From assembly GCF_027484365.1 (NCBI RefSeq), contig NZ_JAIXTC010000019.1, positions 1 through 64,000 on the forward strand: a stretch of 64,000 nt of DNA. Direction: 5' to 3'. This document shows, one piece after another, positions 1 to 8,617 of the stretch. Below the pieces are notes generated by a model that searched no databases, was not told where the DNA came from, and was given only the letters and a program-made list of their open reading frames with translations. The position numbers and the translations under genes were made by a program. Positions within the stretch are counted from its first letter, which is position 1; each line of letters opens with the position of its first letter. The DNA comes from Brevundimonas sp. GTDB taxonomy: Bacteria > Pseudomonadota > Alphaproteobacteria > Caulobacterales > Caulobacteraceae.

Positions 1-98
1 CGACGGAGCCCCGGCGCGAGCCGAAAATTCTCATCCGGTCCCCGTAACGCGAAAGCAGGGGGCCTCATCGGTTCCGGGCGACCGCCCGGGCTCCGTCG
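1..98. other. Unidentified structured element at window edge
   Basis: The first 11 bases (CGACGGAGCCC) are the exact reverse complement of 88-98, which gives an 11 bp long-range stem around about 76 bases. Inside it, CCGGGC at 74-79 can pair with GCCCGG at 84-89. That hairpin shares bases 88-89 with the long stem, so the two pairings compete. No signature of SRP RNA, RNase P RNA, tmRNA or a familiar riboswitch was recognised. The element touches the window edge and may be cut. It could be a small RNA, a leader or a palindromic repeat. Confidence 0.3.
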
Positions 99-144
99 AC
101 TTCCCCGCAACTTCCGCCCGACGGGCAGGGAGCGATGACGCACA

Positions 145-178
145 TCTCCTCCCTGTCGCAAAACGAACAGGGAGGAGA
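145..178 (-). terminator. Hairpin after the small secreted-protein gene
   Basis: TCTCCTCCCTGT (145-156) and ACAGGGAGGAGA (167-178) form a perfect 12 bp stem with a 10-base loop, starting 10 bases beyond the stop codon of the leftward gene ending at 189. There is no T tract, so it may act as a Rho-independent-like end or simply be a member of a CTCCTCCC palindrome family. A similar palindrome occurs at 11591-11620. Confidence 0.45.
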
Positions 179-188
179 CGCCCCGACC

Positions 189-512
189 TCACTGGGTCGG
201 CAGGGCCTTCAGATCGGCGTCGATGGCTTCGATGATCGTCGGGGTCACCGCGCCGCCCGACATCGGAGCGACCTCGGCCAGGGTGTAGTCCTGGAATTGC
301 GGCAGAGCCGGATGCTGTGAGACGCCCGGGAGGTGTTTCTCGAGCACGGCGGCCGTGGCCGGATTGGCCAGCAGGTCCTTGATGGGGCTGTTGATGGTCG
401 GCAGGGCGGCGGCGGCCGCCGGCGCGGGTGGGTTCGTGGGGGGAGCAGTCTGGGCGACCGCGGCGGTGGACACGGCGGCCAGGGCAGCGGCGGCGAGGAC
501 GGACTTGATCAT
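189..512 (-). CDS. Small secreted protein of unknown function
   Basis: Predicted product is 107 residues. A signal peptide is clear: MIKS followed by an Ala/Val-rich core ending AVAQ near residue 21. Next comes a Pro/Ala-rich linker (residues 22-38) and then a compact region containing NPATAAVLEKHLPGV and APMSGG. I recognise no named family. This ATG was chosen over a further upstream in-frame start because it opens a proper signal peptide and has GGAG just upstream. It is transcribed away from gatB and is followed by a strong hairpin. Location is probably periplasmic. Confidence 0.7.
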   Translation of the reverse strand: MIKSVLAAAALAAVSTAAVAQTAPPTNPPAPAAAAALPTINSPIKDLLANPATAAVLEKHLPGVSQHPALPQFQDYTLAEVAPMSGGAVTPTIIEAIDADLKALPTQ

Positions 513-612
513 GGAACGCTCCGGAAGGATGGGTTCACCAGATGACCTGCAAATCGCGACAGGCTCAAGACAGGAACTTTCGCTGCGTCGCACGCGGCGC
601 TAGGAAGGCCGG

Positions 613-2115
613 ATGACCGACACCCTCTCCTCCTCGAAACTGATCCAGGGCCGCACCGGCGACTGGGAAATCGTCATGGGCCTGGAAATCCACGCCCAGG
701 TGGCCTCGAAGGCCAAGCTGTTCTCCGGCGCAGCCGTCGGCTTCGGCGCGGGTCCGAACGAGCAGGTGTCGCTGATCGATGCGGGTTTCCCCGGCATGCT
801 GCCGACGCTGAACAAACATTGCGTCGTACAGGCCGTGAAGACCGGCCTCGGCCTCAACGCTGCGATCAACAGGAAGAGCCAGTTCGACCGGAAGAACTAT
901 TTCTATCCGGACCTGCCGCAGGGCTATCAGATCTCGCAGCTCTATTTCCCCATCGTCGGCGAAGGCGTCGTCGAGGTCGAGGCCGAGGACGGCTCCTTCT
1001 TCAACGTCGGCATCGAGCGCCTGCACCTGGAACAGGACGCGGGCAAGCTGATCCACGACCTGTCGCCGACCGAATCCTATGTCGACCTCAATCGTGCGGG
1101 CACCGCACTGATGGAGATCGTCTCGCGCCCCGACATCCGTTCGCCGGAAGAGGCGGTCGCCTATGTCAAGAAGATCCGCACCATCCTGATCTATCTCGGC
1201 ACCTGCGACGGCGACATGGAGAAGGGCAACCTGCGCGCCGACGTCAACGTCTCGGTCTGCCGCGCCGGGAACTATGAGAAGTTCAAGGCGACCGGCGACT
1301 TCAGCTTCCTCGGCACCCGCTGCGAGATCAAGAACGTCAACTCGTTCCGATTCATCTCCCAGGCCATCAACTACGAGGCCCGTCGCCAGATCGAGATCCT
1401 CGAGGACGGCGGCAAGATCATCCAGGAGACCCGCCTCTACGATCCGACGGCCGGCGAAACCCGTTCGATGCGGTCCAAGGAAGAGGCCAATGACTACCGC
1501 TACTTCCCCGACCCCGACCTGCTGCCGCTGGAGCTGGAACAGGCCTGGATCGACGACATCAAGGCCCACCTGCCCGAACTGCCCGACGCCAAGCGCCGCC
1601 GGCTGATGGCCGACTACGGCCTGTCGCAGTACGACGCCGTCGTCCTGATCTCGGAACAGGCCAAGGCCGACTATTTCGAGAAGGCCGCCAAAGGCCGTGA
1701 CGCGAAACTGGTCGCCAACTGGGTCACCAACGAACTGTCCGCCCGCCTCGCCGCTGCTGCCAAGGACTTCTCCGAAAGCCCCCTCCCCGCGTCCTATGTC
1801 GCAGAACTGGTCGCCCTGATCGAGGAAGGCGTGATCTCGTCGAAGATCGCCAAGGAAGTCTTCGACCACGTCTGGAACGGCGAGGGCTCGCCCCGCGCCG
1901 TCGTGGAGGCGCGCGGCCTGGTCCAGGTCAACGACACCGGCGCCATAGAGAAGGCCGTCGACGAACTGATCGCCGCCAACCCCGACAAGGCCGCCGCCGT
2001 CGCCGAGAAACCTCAGGCCCTCGGCTGGTTCGTCGGCCAGGTGATGAAGGCCACGGGCGGCAAGGCCAACCCGGCCTCGGTCAACGAGATCCTTAAGGCG
2101 AAGCTGGGGCTCTGA
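613..2115 (+). CDS. gatB: Asp-tRNA(Asn)/Glu-tRNA(Gln) amidotransferase subunit B
   Basis: GatB is the tRNA-binding kinase subunit of the GatCAB amidotransferase. It activates misacylated Glu-tRNA(Gln) or Asp-tRNA(Asn) with ATP for amidation. The product has 500 residues, a normal length. Family motifs are in order: MGLEIHAQV near residue 23, [14 protein letters not shown] near 96, [11 protein letters not shown] near 140, [16 protein letters not shown] near 160, [11 protein letters not shown] near 203, and a C-terminal YqeY-like helical domain ending LKAKLGL. gatC and gatA are not visible; they may lie outside the window. The 100 bp upstream of the start separates it from a divergent gene and should hold its promoter if it is not co-transcribed with upstream genes. 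Confidence 0.97.
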   Translation: MTDTLSSSKLIQGRTGDWEIVMGLEIHAQVASKAKLFSGAAVGFGAGPNEQVSLIDAGFPGMLPTLNKHCVVQAVKTGLGLNAAINRKSQFDRKNYFYPDLPQGYQISQLYFPIVGEGVVEVEAEDGSFFNVGIERLHLEQDAGKLIHDLSPTESYVDLNRAGTALMEIVSRPDIRSPEEAVAYVKKIRTILIYLGTCDGDMEKGNLRADVNVSVCRAGNYEKFKATGDFSFLGTRCEIKNVNSFRFISQAINYEARRQIEILEDGGKIIQETRLYDPTAGETRSMRSKEEANDYRYFPDPDLLPLELEQAWIDDIKAHLPELPDAKRRRLMADYGLSQYDAVVLISEQAKADYFEKAAKGRDAKLVANWVTNELSARLAAAAKDFSESPLPASYVAELVALIEEGVISSKIAKEVFDHVWNGEGSPRAVVEARGLVQVNDTGAIEKAVDELIAANPDKAAAVAEKPQALGWFVGQVMKATGGKANPASVNEILKAKLGL

Positions 2116-2136
2116 CGGGACAGGGCCCGCCCGCAA

Positions 2137-3057
2137 TCAGCGCGGACAACGGGCGGCGGCGGCGACCTGCGCCGCCAGCACGGTCCTGACCACCAGGGGC
2201 GCGTCGGTGGCGATCACCACCGCGCCCTGGTCGAACAGGTCGCGGTATTCCGACGGGTTGCCGTCCGCCGCATACTGGTCATCCAGCCGCCGACCGGGCG
2301 CGCCGAGCGTGCCGAACTGGGCCTCGACGCCCGCCTCGGCCAGGGACCGCCAAAGCGCCGGCCGCGCTTCCCGCGTGCCGGTCCAGGCCAGGATTTGCGG
2401 CGCACTCAGGCCTTGCAGATCGCCGACGTCGTTCAGGCCGGCGGAGATCATCATCTCGGGTGCCAGGGCCGCCACGGCGCGCGCCGTCTCCGGCGAATAG
2501 GTGATCAGGATGACACGGTCCCCGGCGCCCGCGGCCCGTACCTCGGCGATCACGGCCCGCGCCAGGGCGATGGTCGCCGTTTCATCGGCGGGCTTCAGAT
2601 CGATGCTGGCGATGGCCCCCACCCGGCCGGCGGCGTCCAGGGCCTCCTGCAGCGTCGGTGGCGGCGCATCGGTGACATCGCCGTTGGTCGCCTCAAGCCG
2701 CGCCGTCCGCACCTCGGCGAAGGTCAGATCCGCGACCCGACCCGTCCCCGTCGAGGTGCGTTCCATCGTCTCGTCGTGCATCAGCACCAGCCTGCCGTCG
2801 CGGGTCAGGGCCGCATCGATCTCCAGGATCGCCCCTGGAATCGCCCGACCGGTCGCCTCGATGGCCGCGATGGAGTTTTCCGGCTGGTCATCGGCCGACT
2901 GGGCCCGGTGCGCCGAGATCGCCACACCGCCGCCCTGTCTCACGCAATCAAAATAGGCCGCGAGCGCCGGCGTGTCCGACGCGCTCCGCATCGGCGTTGC
3001 CGCACATCCGGAAGCCAGGAGGGCGGTCATCAGGGCGGGAGCGAGAAAGCGGGTCAT
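2137..3057 (-). CDS. Glycerophosphodiester phosphodiesterase family lipoprotein
   Basis: Predicted product is 306 residues. The start MTRFLAPALMTALLASGC gives a lipoprotein signal with Cys at about residue 18, so the enzyme is probably membrane-anchored in the periplasm. The GDPD barrel is recognisable: SAHRAQSADDQPENS (the HR...PEN motif), EIDAALTRDGRLVLMHDETMERT (metal-binding E/D and the HD motif), and IDLKP. The family hydrolyses glycerophosphodiesters to glycerol 3-phosphate and an alcohol. Longer in-frame upstream sequence was rejected because it has no signal and runs antisense into plsY. It is divergent from plsY, another glycerol-3-phosphate gene, across 126 bp; a functional link is only inferred. 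Confidence 0.85.
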   Translation of the reverse strand: MTRFLAPALMTALLASGCAATPMRSASDTPALAAYFDCVRQGGGVAISAHRAQSADDQPENSIAAIEATGRAIPGAILEIDAALTRDGRLVLMHDETMERTSTGTGRVADLTFAEVRTARLEATNGDVTDAPPPTLQEALDAAGRVGAIASIDLKPADETATIALARAVIAEVRAAGAGDRVILITYSPETARAVAALAPEMMISAGLNDVGDLQGLSAPQILAWTGTREARPALWRSLAEAGVEAQFGTLGAPGRRLDDQYAADGNPSEYRDLFDQGAVVIATDAPLVVRTVLAAQVAAAARCPR

Positions 3058-3183
3058 GGGCAACCTGTACGATCGGAGCACCCTCATAACCTTCAAGATG
3101 GACAGGCGTAAGACAGGCCATCCCTTGCCCGCGCCTGCGGGCCGACGCATGTTCACCGCCAACGGACACGGGGAGAGAATCGG

Positions 3184-3822
3184 GTGCAGGATCTTGTGGT
3201 GCCAGCCTTGGGCACGCTCGCGGCCGTCGCCGTCGGCGGCTACCTGCTGGGCTCCATTCCGTTCGGCGTGCTGATCACCCGCGCGGCCGGCGCCGGCGAC
3301 GTGCGCAACATCGGCTCGGGCAATATCGGCGCGACCAATGTCCTGCGCACCGGCCGTAAGGACCTTGCCCTCGCCACCCTCCTGCTCGATGCGGGCAAGG
3401 GCGCCGCCGCCCTGCTGATCGCCCGCCACCTGTTCGGATCGGAGGTCGCCGGCGCCATCGCGGGCGGCGCGGCCTTCCTCGGCCACCTGTTTCCGGTCTG
3501 GCTGGGCTTCAAGGGCGGCAAGGGCGTCGCGACCTTCTTCGGCCTGCTGATCGCCGCCTGCTGGCCCCTGGGCCTCATGGCCGGAGCGACTTGGCTGATC
3601 GTCGCCTTCACCCTGCGCTACTCCTCCCTGGCGGCGCTCGTGGCCGCCGCCGTCGCACCAGTCTACGCCCTGCTGCCCCTGCCCGCCCTCGGCCTGCCCG
3701 CGCCCCAGCCGATCTTCGTGCTGGCGATCGTCACGGCCGTCCTGATCTACATCCGTCACCATGAGAACATCAGCCGCCTGCTGAAGGGGGCCGAACCGCG
3801 CATCGGCGCCGCGAAGACGTGA
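3184..3822 (+). CDS. plsY: Acyl-phosphate:glycerol-3-phosphate acyltransferase PlsY
   Basis: PlsY transfers an acyl group from acyl phosphate to glycerol 3-phosphate, the first step of phospholipid synthesis, in the inner membrane. The product has 212 residues with about five membrane segments. Conserved motifs are visible: [11 protein letters not shown] near residue 23, [16 protein letters not shown] near 44, [18 protein letters not shown] near 100. The start is GTG, with GGGGAGAG 6 to 13 bases upstream. Its stop overlaps the dprA GTG start by four bases, so the two are probably translated together. Confidence 0.95.
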   Translation: MQDLVVPALGTLAAVAVGGYLLGSIPFGVLITRAAGAGDVRNIGSGNIGATNVLRTGRKDLALATLLLDAGKGAAALLIARHLFGSEVAGAIAGGAAFLGHLFPVWLGFKGGKGVATFFGLLIAACWPLGLMAGATWLIVAFTLRYSSLAALVAAAVAPVYALLPLPALGLPAPQPIFVLAIVTAVLIYIRHHENISRLLKGAEPRIGAAKT

Positions 3823-4901
3823 GCCTTCCGGAAACCGAGCGCTTCGCCCGCCTGCGCCTCGCGCGCGCCGAGCGGGTCGGCCCGGTTTCCTTCCGCCAGC
3901 TTCTGGACCGGTTCGGCAGCGCGGAACGGGCGCTGGACGCCCTGCCCGACCTGATCCGGAAAGGCGGCGGCCACGGCTACAGCCTGCCGCCGGTCGAACA
4001 GATCGAACAGGAACTGGCCGCCGGTGACCGCGCCGGAGCCGTGCTTCTGGTGCTCGGCGACGCCGCCTATCCGCCGATGCTCGCCGCCGTCGATCCGCCC
4101 CCGCCCCTGCTCTGGACCCGCGGCGATACGGCCCTGCTGTCGAGAGAGGCCGTCGGCGTCGTCGGCGCCCGGATCGCCTCGGCGGGCGGCCAGAGGATCG
4201 CCCGCGGCCTCGCCCAACAGCTGGGTCAGGCCGGTTTCGTCGTCGTCTCCGGTCTGGCCCGGGGCATCGACGCGGCCGCCCATGCCGGGTCGCTGGAAAC
4301 AGGCACCGTCGCCGTTCTGGGCGGCGGGGTCGACGACGTCTATCCGTCCGAGAACGCCGGCCTCTACGACCAGATCGTCGAGCAGGGCTGCGTGGTGTCC
4401 GAGAGCCCCATGGGCGCGCGGGCCCAGGCGCGGGACTTCCCGAGGCGCAACCGGATCATTTCGGGCCTCTCACGCGGCGTGATCGTCGTCGAGGCCGAAC
4501 TGAGGTCGGGGTCCCTGATCACCGCCCGCCTGGCCAATGAACAGGGGCGCGACGTCTTCGCCGTGCCCGGGTCGCCGCTGGATCCCCGCTCGAAGGGGCC
4601 GAACGAGCTGCTGCGTCAGGGGGCCATCCTGTGCGAGGGCGTCGACGACGTGCGCCGCGCCTTCGAGACCCTGAGAACCCTCCGCGAGCCTCCGGCCGAC
4701 CATCCCTTCGACGGCGCGCCGGACGAGATCGATGCCGCCTTTCTCGACCGGGTCGCCGATCTCCTGTCCCCGACGCCGACGCCGCGCGACGAGATCGCGC
4801 GGGCGCTGAAGGCCCCGATCGGTGAGGTCGCCGCCGCCCTGCTGGAACTGAGCCTCGTTGGTCGGGCGACCCTGCTTCCGGGCGGATCGGCCTCCCTTTA
4901 G
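3819..4901 (+). CDS. dprA: DNA-processing protein DprA
   Basis: DprA/Smf binds incoming single-stranded DNA and loads RecA during natural transformation. The 360-residue product has an N-terminal helical region, a Rossmann-like core ([21 protein letters not shown] near residue 110, [19 protein letters not shown] near 140, [15 protein letters not shown] near 165, [12 protein letters not shown] near 207), and a C-terminal winged-helix region from about residue 290. The GTG start shares four bases with the plsY stop. Competence genes are not otherwise seen here, so transformation ability cannot be concluded. Confidence 0.95.
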   Translation: MSLPETERFARLRLARAERVGPVSFRQLLDRFGSAERALDALPDLIRKGGGHGYSLPPVEQIEQELAAGDRAGAVLLVLGDAAYPPMLAAVDPPPPLLWTRGDTALLSREAVGVVGARIASAGGQRIARGLAQQLGQAGFVVVSGLARGIDAAAHAGSLETGTVAVLGGGVDDVYPSENAGLYDQIVEQGCVVSESPMGARAQARDFPRRNRIISGLSRGVIVVEAELRSGSLITARLANEQGRDVFAVPGSPLDPRSKGPNELLRQGAILCEGVDDVRRAFETLRTLREPPADHPFDGAPDEIDAAFLDRVADLLSPTPTPRDEIARALKAPIGEVAAALLELSLVGRATLLPGGSASL

Positions 4902-5004
4902 ACAGGACACAGGCCTCCCCGCAGACGGCCCGTGCAGATTGGTCGGTTGACAGGGTTCGCAACCCTGACCACGTTCCACACCCCTCCTCCCAGACTGAGC
5001 CGTA

Positions 5005-7653
5005 ATGAATCTCGTCATCGTCGAGAGCCCCGCAAAGGCCAAGACCATCAATAAGTACCTCGGCCCGGACTTCGAGGTTCTGGCGTCGTACGGCCATGTT
5101 CGCGACCTGCCGTCGAAGGACGGGTCGGTGAAGCCTGACGAGGACTTCGCCATGGAATGGGAGGTCGACGCCAAGGCGTCGAAGCGCCTGTCCGAAATCG
5201 CCGAGGCCGCCAAACGGGCCGACCGCGTCATCCTGGCGACCGACCCCGACCGCGAGGGGGAGGCGATCAGCTGGCACGTGCTCGACGTCCTGACCAAGAA
5301 GAAGGCGCTGAAGGACACCGAGGTCCAGCGCGTCACCTTCAACGCCATCACCAAATCGGCCGTGCTCGAGGCCATGGCCAATCCGCGTCAGCTCGACATG
5401 GAACTGGTCGAGGCCTATCTGGCCCGCCGCGCGCTGGACTATCTGGTGGGCTTCACCCTGTCCCCGGTGCTTTGGCGCAAACTGCCCGGCGCCCGGTCGG
5501 CCGGTCGGGTGCAGTCGGTCGCCCTGCGGATCGTGGTCGATCGCGAGATGGAGATCGAGCGGTTCAAGGCCCAGGAATACTGGTCGATCGAGGCCGATCT
5601 GGCCGCCGACAGCCCGCCCTTCACGACGCGTCTGGTCAAGCATGAAGGCAAGCGGATCCAGCGTCTGGACATCCCGTCGGAGGCGGTGGCCTTCGCCGCC
5701 CGCGACGCCATCAACGCCGGCGACTTCACCATCAAATCGATCGAGAAGAAGCCGGTCCGCCGCTTCCCCTCCCCGCCCTTCACCACCTCGACCCTGCAGC
5801 AGGAGGCGTCGCGCAAGCTCGGCTTCGACGCCCAGCGCACCATGCGCGCGGCGCAGAAACTGTACGAGGGCGTCGACGAGACCGGCGGCCTGATCACCTA
5901 TATGCGGACCGACGGCGTCCAGACGACGCCGGAGGGCATCGCCCAGGCGCGTGAGGTCATCGGCGAGACCTTCGGCCCCGCCTTCGTCCCGGCCGAGGCC
6001 CGCTACTACAAGACCAAGGCCAAGAACGCCCAGGAGGCGCACGAGGCGATCCGCCCGACCAATATCGCCCGCCGCCCCGACAGCCTGCGGCTCGAGAGCG
6101 ACCTGCAGCGCCTCTATGAGCTGATCTGGAAGCGGATGGTCGCCTCCCAGATGGAGGCCGCGCGTCTGGACCGGACCACGGTCGAGGTCGAGACGCCCGA
6201 CGGCCAGACCGGCCTGCGCGCCACCGGACAGGTCGTGACCTTCGACGGCTTCCTCGCCGTCTATGAGGAAGGCCGCGACGAGAAGCAGAAGGGCGCCGAG
6301 TCCGAGGAGGACGACGATTCCACCCGGCTGCCGGCCCTCAAGGAAGGCGCGAAGGCCCGGGTCGAGGCGATCCGCACCGAACAGCATTTCACCGAGCCGC
6401 CGCCGCGCTTCTCCGAGGCCACCCTGGTCAAGAAGCTGGAAGAGCTCGGCATCGGCCGGCCCTCGACCTATGCCTCGATCCTGACGACCCTGCGCGACCG
6501 CGAATATGTCCGCATGGACAAGAACCGCTTCTATCCCGAGGACAAGGGACGGCTGGTCACGGCCTTCCTGGAACAGTTCTTCCGGAAATGGGTGGAATAC
6601 GATTTCACCGCGGCCCTGGAGACGCGCCTCGATGAGGTTTCGGCCGGCGAGCTGAACTGGAAGGTGCTGCTGCGCGAGTTCTGGACCGACTTCCATGTCG
6701 CGACCCAGGCGGCGGGCGAGCTGCGTACCACGGCCATCCTCGACGCCCTCAACGAGAGCCTGGGCCCGCACATCTTCCCGATGAAGGAAGACGGCTCGGA
6801 CCCGCGCGAATGCCCCCTGTGCAAACAGGGCCAGCTGAGCCTCAAGACCAGCCGGTTCGGTGCCTTCGTCGGCTGCTCGCGCTATCCCGACTGCAAATTC
6901 ACCCGGCCCGTGGCGGCCCCGGACGCGGCTGACGGCGGGGTCGAGGGCGGTGACCGGGAGCTGGGCGTCGATCCGGTGACCGGCCTGCCGGTGCAGCTCA
7001 AGATCGGGCGGTTCGGCCCCTATGTCGAAACCGCCGTCGAGGGCGAGGAGAAGCCGAAACGCTCCTCCCTGCCCAAGGGCTGGAGCCCGGCGTCCCTGAC
7101 GCTGGACCAGGCGGTGCGGCTGCTGGGCCTGCCGCGTCCGGTCGGCGACCACCCCGAGGACGGCAAGCCGATCACGGCGGGCCTGGGTCGCTACGGGCCG
7201 TTCATCCTGCACGCGGGCACCTATGCCAATGTCGCCGATATCGACGAGGTGTTCGAGATCGGCCTGAACCGCGCCGTGGTCCTGCTGGCCGAGAAGCGGG
7301 CCGGCGGGTTCAAGGGCCGGGGCGCCGCCGTCGCGCCCCTGAAGGACCTGGGCGCCCACCCGGAGACGGGCGAACCGGTCCACGTCATGGCCGGCCGCTT
7401 CGGCCCCTATGTGAAGTCGGGCAAGATCAACGCGACCATCCCCAAGGGCACGGCGCCCGAGGACATGACCATGGAGGTGGCCGTGCCCCTTCTGGCCGCC
7501 CGCGCCCTCGCCGCCCCGTCCAAGGGCAAGAAGGCCCCGGCGAAGAAGGCGGCGCCAAAGGCCGCGGCGGCGAAGAAGCCCGCAGCCAAGAAGCCGGCCG
7601 CGAAGAAGCCGGCCACGAAGAAGGCCGCCGCGAAGCAGACGGCGGCGGAGTAG
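5005..7653 (+). CDS. topA: DNA topoisomerase I
   Basis: This type IA topoisomerase relaxes negative supercoils. Its 882 residues show the TOPRIM domain (IVESPAKAKTINKYLG at the start, ATDPDREGEAISWH near residue 80), the catalytic Tyr299 in LITYMRTDGVQ, and the GRPSTYASI motif near 483. A C-terminal zinc ribbon follows (CPLCKQGQ...GCSRYPDCKFTR, residues 605-635), then repeated topoisomerase C-terminal modules of the GRFGPYV type. The last ~48 residues are a Lys/Ala-rich tail typical of alphaproteobacterial TopA, probably disordered and DNA-binding. It follows dprA by 103 bases, the usual order in this group. Confidence 0.97.
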   Translation: MNLVIVESPAKAKTINKYLGPDFEVLASYGHVRDLPSKDGSVKPDEDFAMEWEVDAKASKRLSEIAEAAKRADRVILATDPDREGEAISWHVLDVLTKKKALKDTEVQRVTFNAITKSAVLEAMANPRQLDMELVEAYLARRALDYLVGFTLSPVLWRKLPGARSAGRVQSVALRIVVDREMEIERFKAQEYWSIEADLAADSPPFTTRLVKHEGKRIQRLDIPSEAVAFAARDAINAGDFTIKSIEKKPVRRFPSPPFTTSTLQQEASRKLGFDAQRTMRAAQKLYEGVDETGGLITYMRTDGVQTTPEGIAQAREVIGETFGPAFVPAEARYYKTKAKNAQEAHEAIRPTNIARRPDSLRLESDLQRLYELIWKRMVASQMEAARLDRTTVEVETPDGQTGLRATGQVVTFDGFLAVYEEGRDEKQKGAESEEDDDSTRLPALKEGAKARVEAIRTEQHFTEPPPRFSEATLVKKLEELGIGRPSTYASILTTLRDREYVRMDKNRFYPEDKGRLVTAFLEQFFRKWVEYDFTAALETRLDEVSAGELNWKVLLREFWTDFHVATQAAGELRTTAILDALNESLGPHIFPMKEDGSDPRECPLCKQGQLSLKTSRFGAFVGCSRYPDCKFTRPVAAPDAADGGVEGGDRELGVDPVTGLPVQLKIGRFGPYVETAVEGEEKPKRSSLPKGWSPASLTLDQAVRLLGLPRPVGDHPEDGKPITAGLGRYGPFILHAGTYANVADIDEVFEIGLNRAVVLLAEKRAGGFKGRGAAVAPLKDLGAHPETGEPVHVMAGRFGPYVKSGKINATIPKGTAPEDMTMEVAVPLLAARALAAPSKGKKAPAKKAAPKAAAAKKPAAKKPAAKKPATKKAAAKQTAAE

Positions 7654-7664
7654 TCCTCAGGGTC

Positions 7665-7686
7665 CCCGCCGGCTCCGGCCGGCGGG
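7665..7686 (+). terminator. Hairpin downstream of topA
   Basis: CCCGCCGG (7665-7672) pairs with CCGGCGGG (7679-7686) across a 6-base loop, 11 bases after the topA stop. No T tract follows. It is the most likely end of the topA transcript, but function is inferred from position only. Confidence 0.45.
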
Positions 7687-7761
7687 TCCCGGTCTTCGGG
7701 ACTCCGGAGAATTCAGTGCAGGTCGTCCACTGAGTCCCGCCGGCCCGAACGCGAAAACACC

Positions 7762-7793
7762 GTCCGAAGCGTCCGATGCGTCCGATGCGTCCG
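7762..7793. repeat. 9 bp tandem microrepeat
   Basis: Three and a half copies of GTCCGATGC lie head to tail (the first copy reads GTCCGAAGC). They sit in the 278-base stretch from topA to the first large palindromic repeat. That stretch otherwise holds the topA hairpin and a TGATCCC/GGGATCA inverted repeat at 7801-7826. I see no gene there. Confidence 0.7.
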
Positions 7794-7931
7794 CCCATGA
7801 TGATCCCCTCCGCACGAAAGGGATCAGTATGGGGGCGTTTCAGGGCGTGATGGACAAAAGGCGTCTCGTCAGAGCCGGGCTTTGATTTCAAAGGCGGAAC
7901 TGGACGATGTGTTGATGGGTATGGCCTGATT

Positions 7932-8093
7932 TTCCTTCTCCCCTTGCGGGACAAGGTGGCAGCCGAAGGCTGACGGATGAGGGGTTGTACCGGCAGCTGA
8001 AGTGAGTTGAGCCGGCGCTGACCTTCGACGTCAGCGCGACCCCTCATCCGACTTCGCTTCGCTCAGCCACCTTCTCCCGCAGGGGGAGAAGGG
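7932..8093 (-). repeat. Large palindromic repeat, copy A
   Basis: Two outer arms carry a hairpin of the CTTCTCCC...GGGAGAAG type (degenerate on the left, where GGGACAAGG occurs). Each arm continues with AAGGTGGC, a variable mini-stem and GGATGAGGGG. The arms are inverted about an inner region with its own hairpin GCGCTGAC/GTCAGCGC near 8016-8038, so the element could form a branched cruciform. It ends 5 bases beyond the DUF559 stop. Confidence 0.85.
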
Positions 8094-8098
8094 CCCTT

Positions 8099-8443
8099 TC
8101 AACCAGGATCGCCGCTCACGGCAGCGAGAATGGCAGCGACAACCTCGTGCCGCCGGTTCTCGATGTCCGCATTGGCGAACCGTAGCACGCGGAAATTCTG
8201 TTCACGCAGGACGGCATCGCGTTCGATATCGGGAAGACTGGCGTCATGCGTCGGGCCGTCTGCTTCGACGATCAGACGATGACGGAGGCAGACGAAGTCG
8301 GCGATGTAGCGACCGATCACGACCTGTCGCCGGAACTTCAGGCCCTCCAGCCGGCGATCCCGCAGCAGCTTCCACAAACGGCGCTCATAGAGAACCGGCT
8401 CCCGCCGCATCTCCTTCGCGCGATCACGGAGCCATTCACCCAT
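8099..8443 (-). CDS. DUF559 family endonuclease
   Basis: Predicted product is 114 residues, a complete stand-alone DUF559 domain. This family is related to very-short-patch-repair endonucleases and has a PD-(D/E)xK fold. Likely catalytic residues are visible: Glu20 in LYERRLW, Asp49 in YIADFV, then Glu60 and Asp62 in LIVEADGPTHD. The family's C-terminal motif appears as FRVLRFANADI near residue 84. There is no obvious methyltransferase or toxin partner. The gene fills the gap between two inverted ~160 bp repeats almost exactly, which suggests that repeat and nuclease form one unit. The biological role of the family is not established. Confidence 0.88.
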   Translation of the reverse strand: MGEWLRDRAKEMRREPVLYERRLWKLLRDRRLEGLKFRRQVVIGRYIADFVCLRHRLIVEADGPTHDASLPDIERDAVLREQNFRVLRFANADIENRRHEVVAAILAAVSGDPG

Positions 8444-8455
8444 AGGTTATCTTAA

Positions 8456-8612
8456 CCCTTCTCCCCTTGCGGGAGAAGGTGCCCCGGAGGGGCGGATGAG
8501 GGGTCGTGCCGACATCGAACGTCAGCGCGCGTTCAGCCCTCACTCGAGCCGCCGGCACGACCCCTCATCCGTCAGCCTTCGGCTGCCACCTTCTCCCGCA
8601 AGGGGAGAAGGG
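8456..8612 (+). repeat. Large palindromic repeat, copy B
   Basis: The copy opens with the CCCTTCTCCCC/GGGAGAAGG hairpin, then GGTGCCCCGGAGGGGC, GGATGAGGGG and TCGTGCCG. The right arm mirrors it: CGGCACGA, CCCCTCATCC, a GTCAGCC/GGCTG mini-stem, CCACCTTCTCCC and GGGGAGAAGGG. It ends 5 bases before the stop codon of the phosphatase gene and begins 12 bases upstream of the DUF559 start. It is in inverted orientation relative to copy A. Confidence 0.88.
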
Positions 8613-8617
8613 CGACG

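Larger units (their letters stand above)
7932..8612. mobile_element. Candidate repeat-DUF559-repeat composite element
   Basis: Two inverted copies of the same ~160 bp palindromic repeat (7932-8093 and 8456-8612) bracket a DUF559 nuclease gene. Its stop lies 5 bases from one copy and its start 12 bases from the other. Read as its reverse complement, the left copy aligns along its length with the right copy, including non-palindromic interior sequence such as GTCAGCGC. The unit therefore has the form of a small transposon-like cassette with terminal inverted repeats. No target-site duplication could be confirmed by eye. That the element moves is inferred; it may be an old, fixed unit. Confidence 0.4.

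Noticed and set aside
4519-7383. 954-codon leftward open frame opposite topA
   Set aside because: It is antisense to topA and reads as Gly/Arg/Asp/Leu-rich low-complexity protein. High GC at third codon positions opens such antisense frames; topA has all family motifs.
7540-7650. Repetitive DNA at the topA end as a satellite
   Set aside because: It is the coding sequence of the Lys/Ala-rich tail normal for this TopA group.
7427-8047. 206-codon leftward frame across the topA end and repeat copy A
   Set aside because: It is a topA shadow joined to repeat sequence; its start resembles another false frame at 8496 only because both lie in the repeat.
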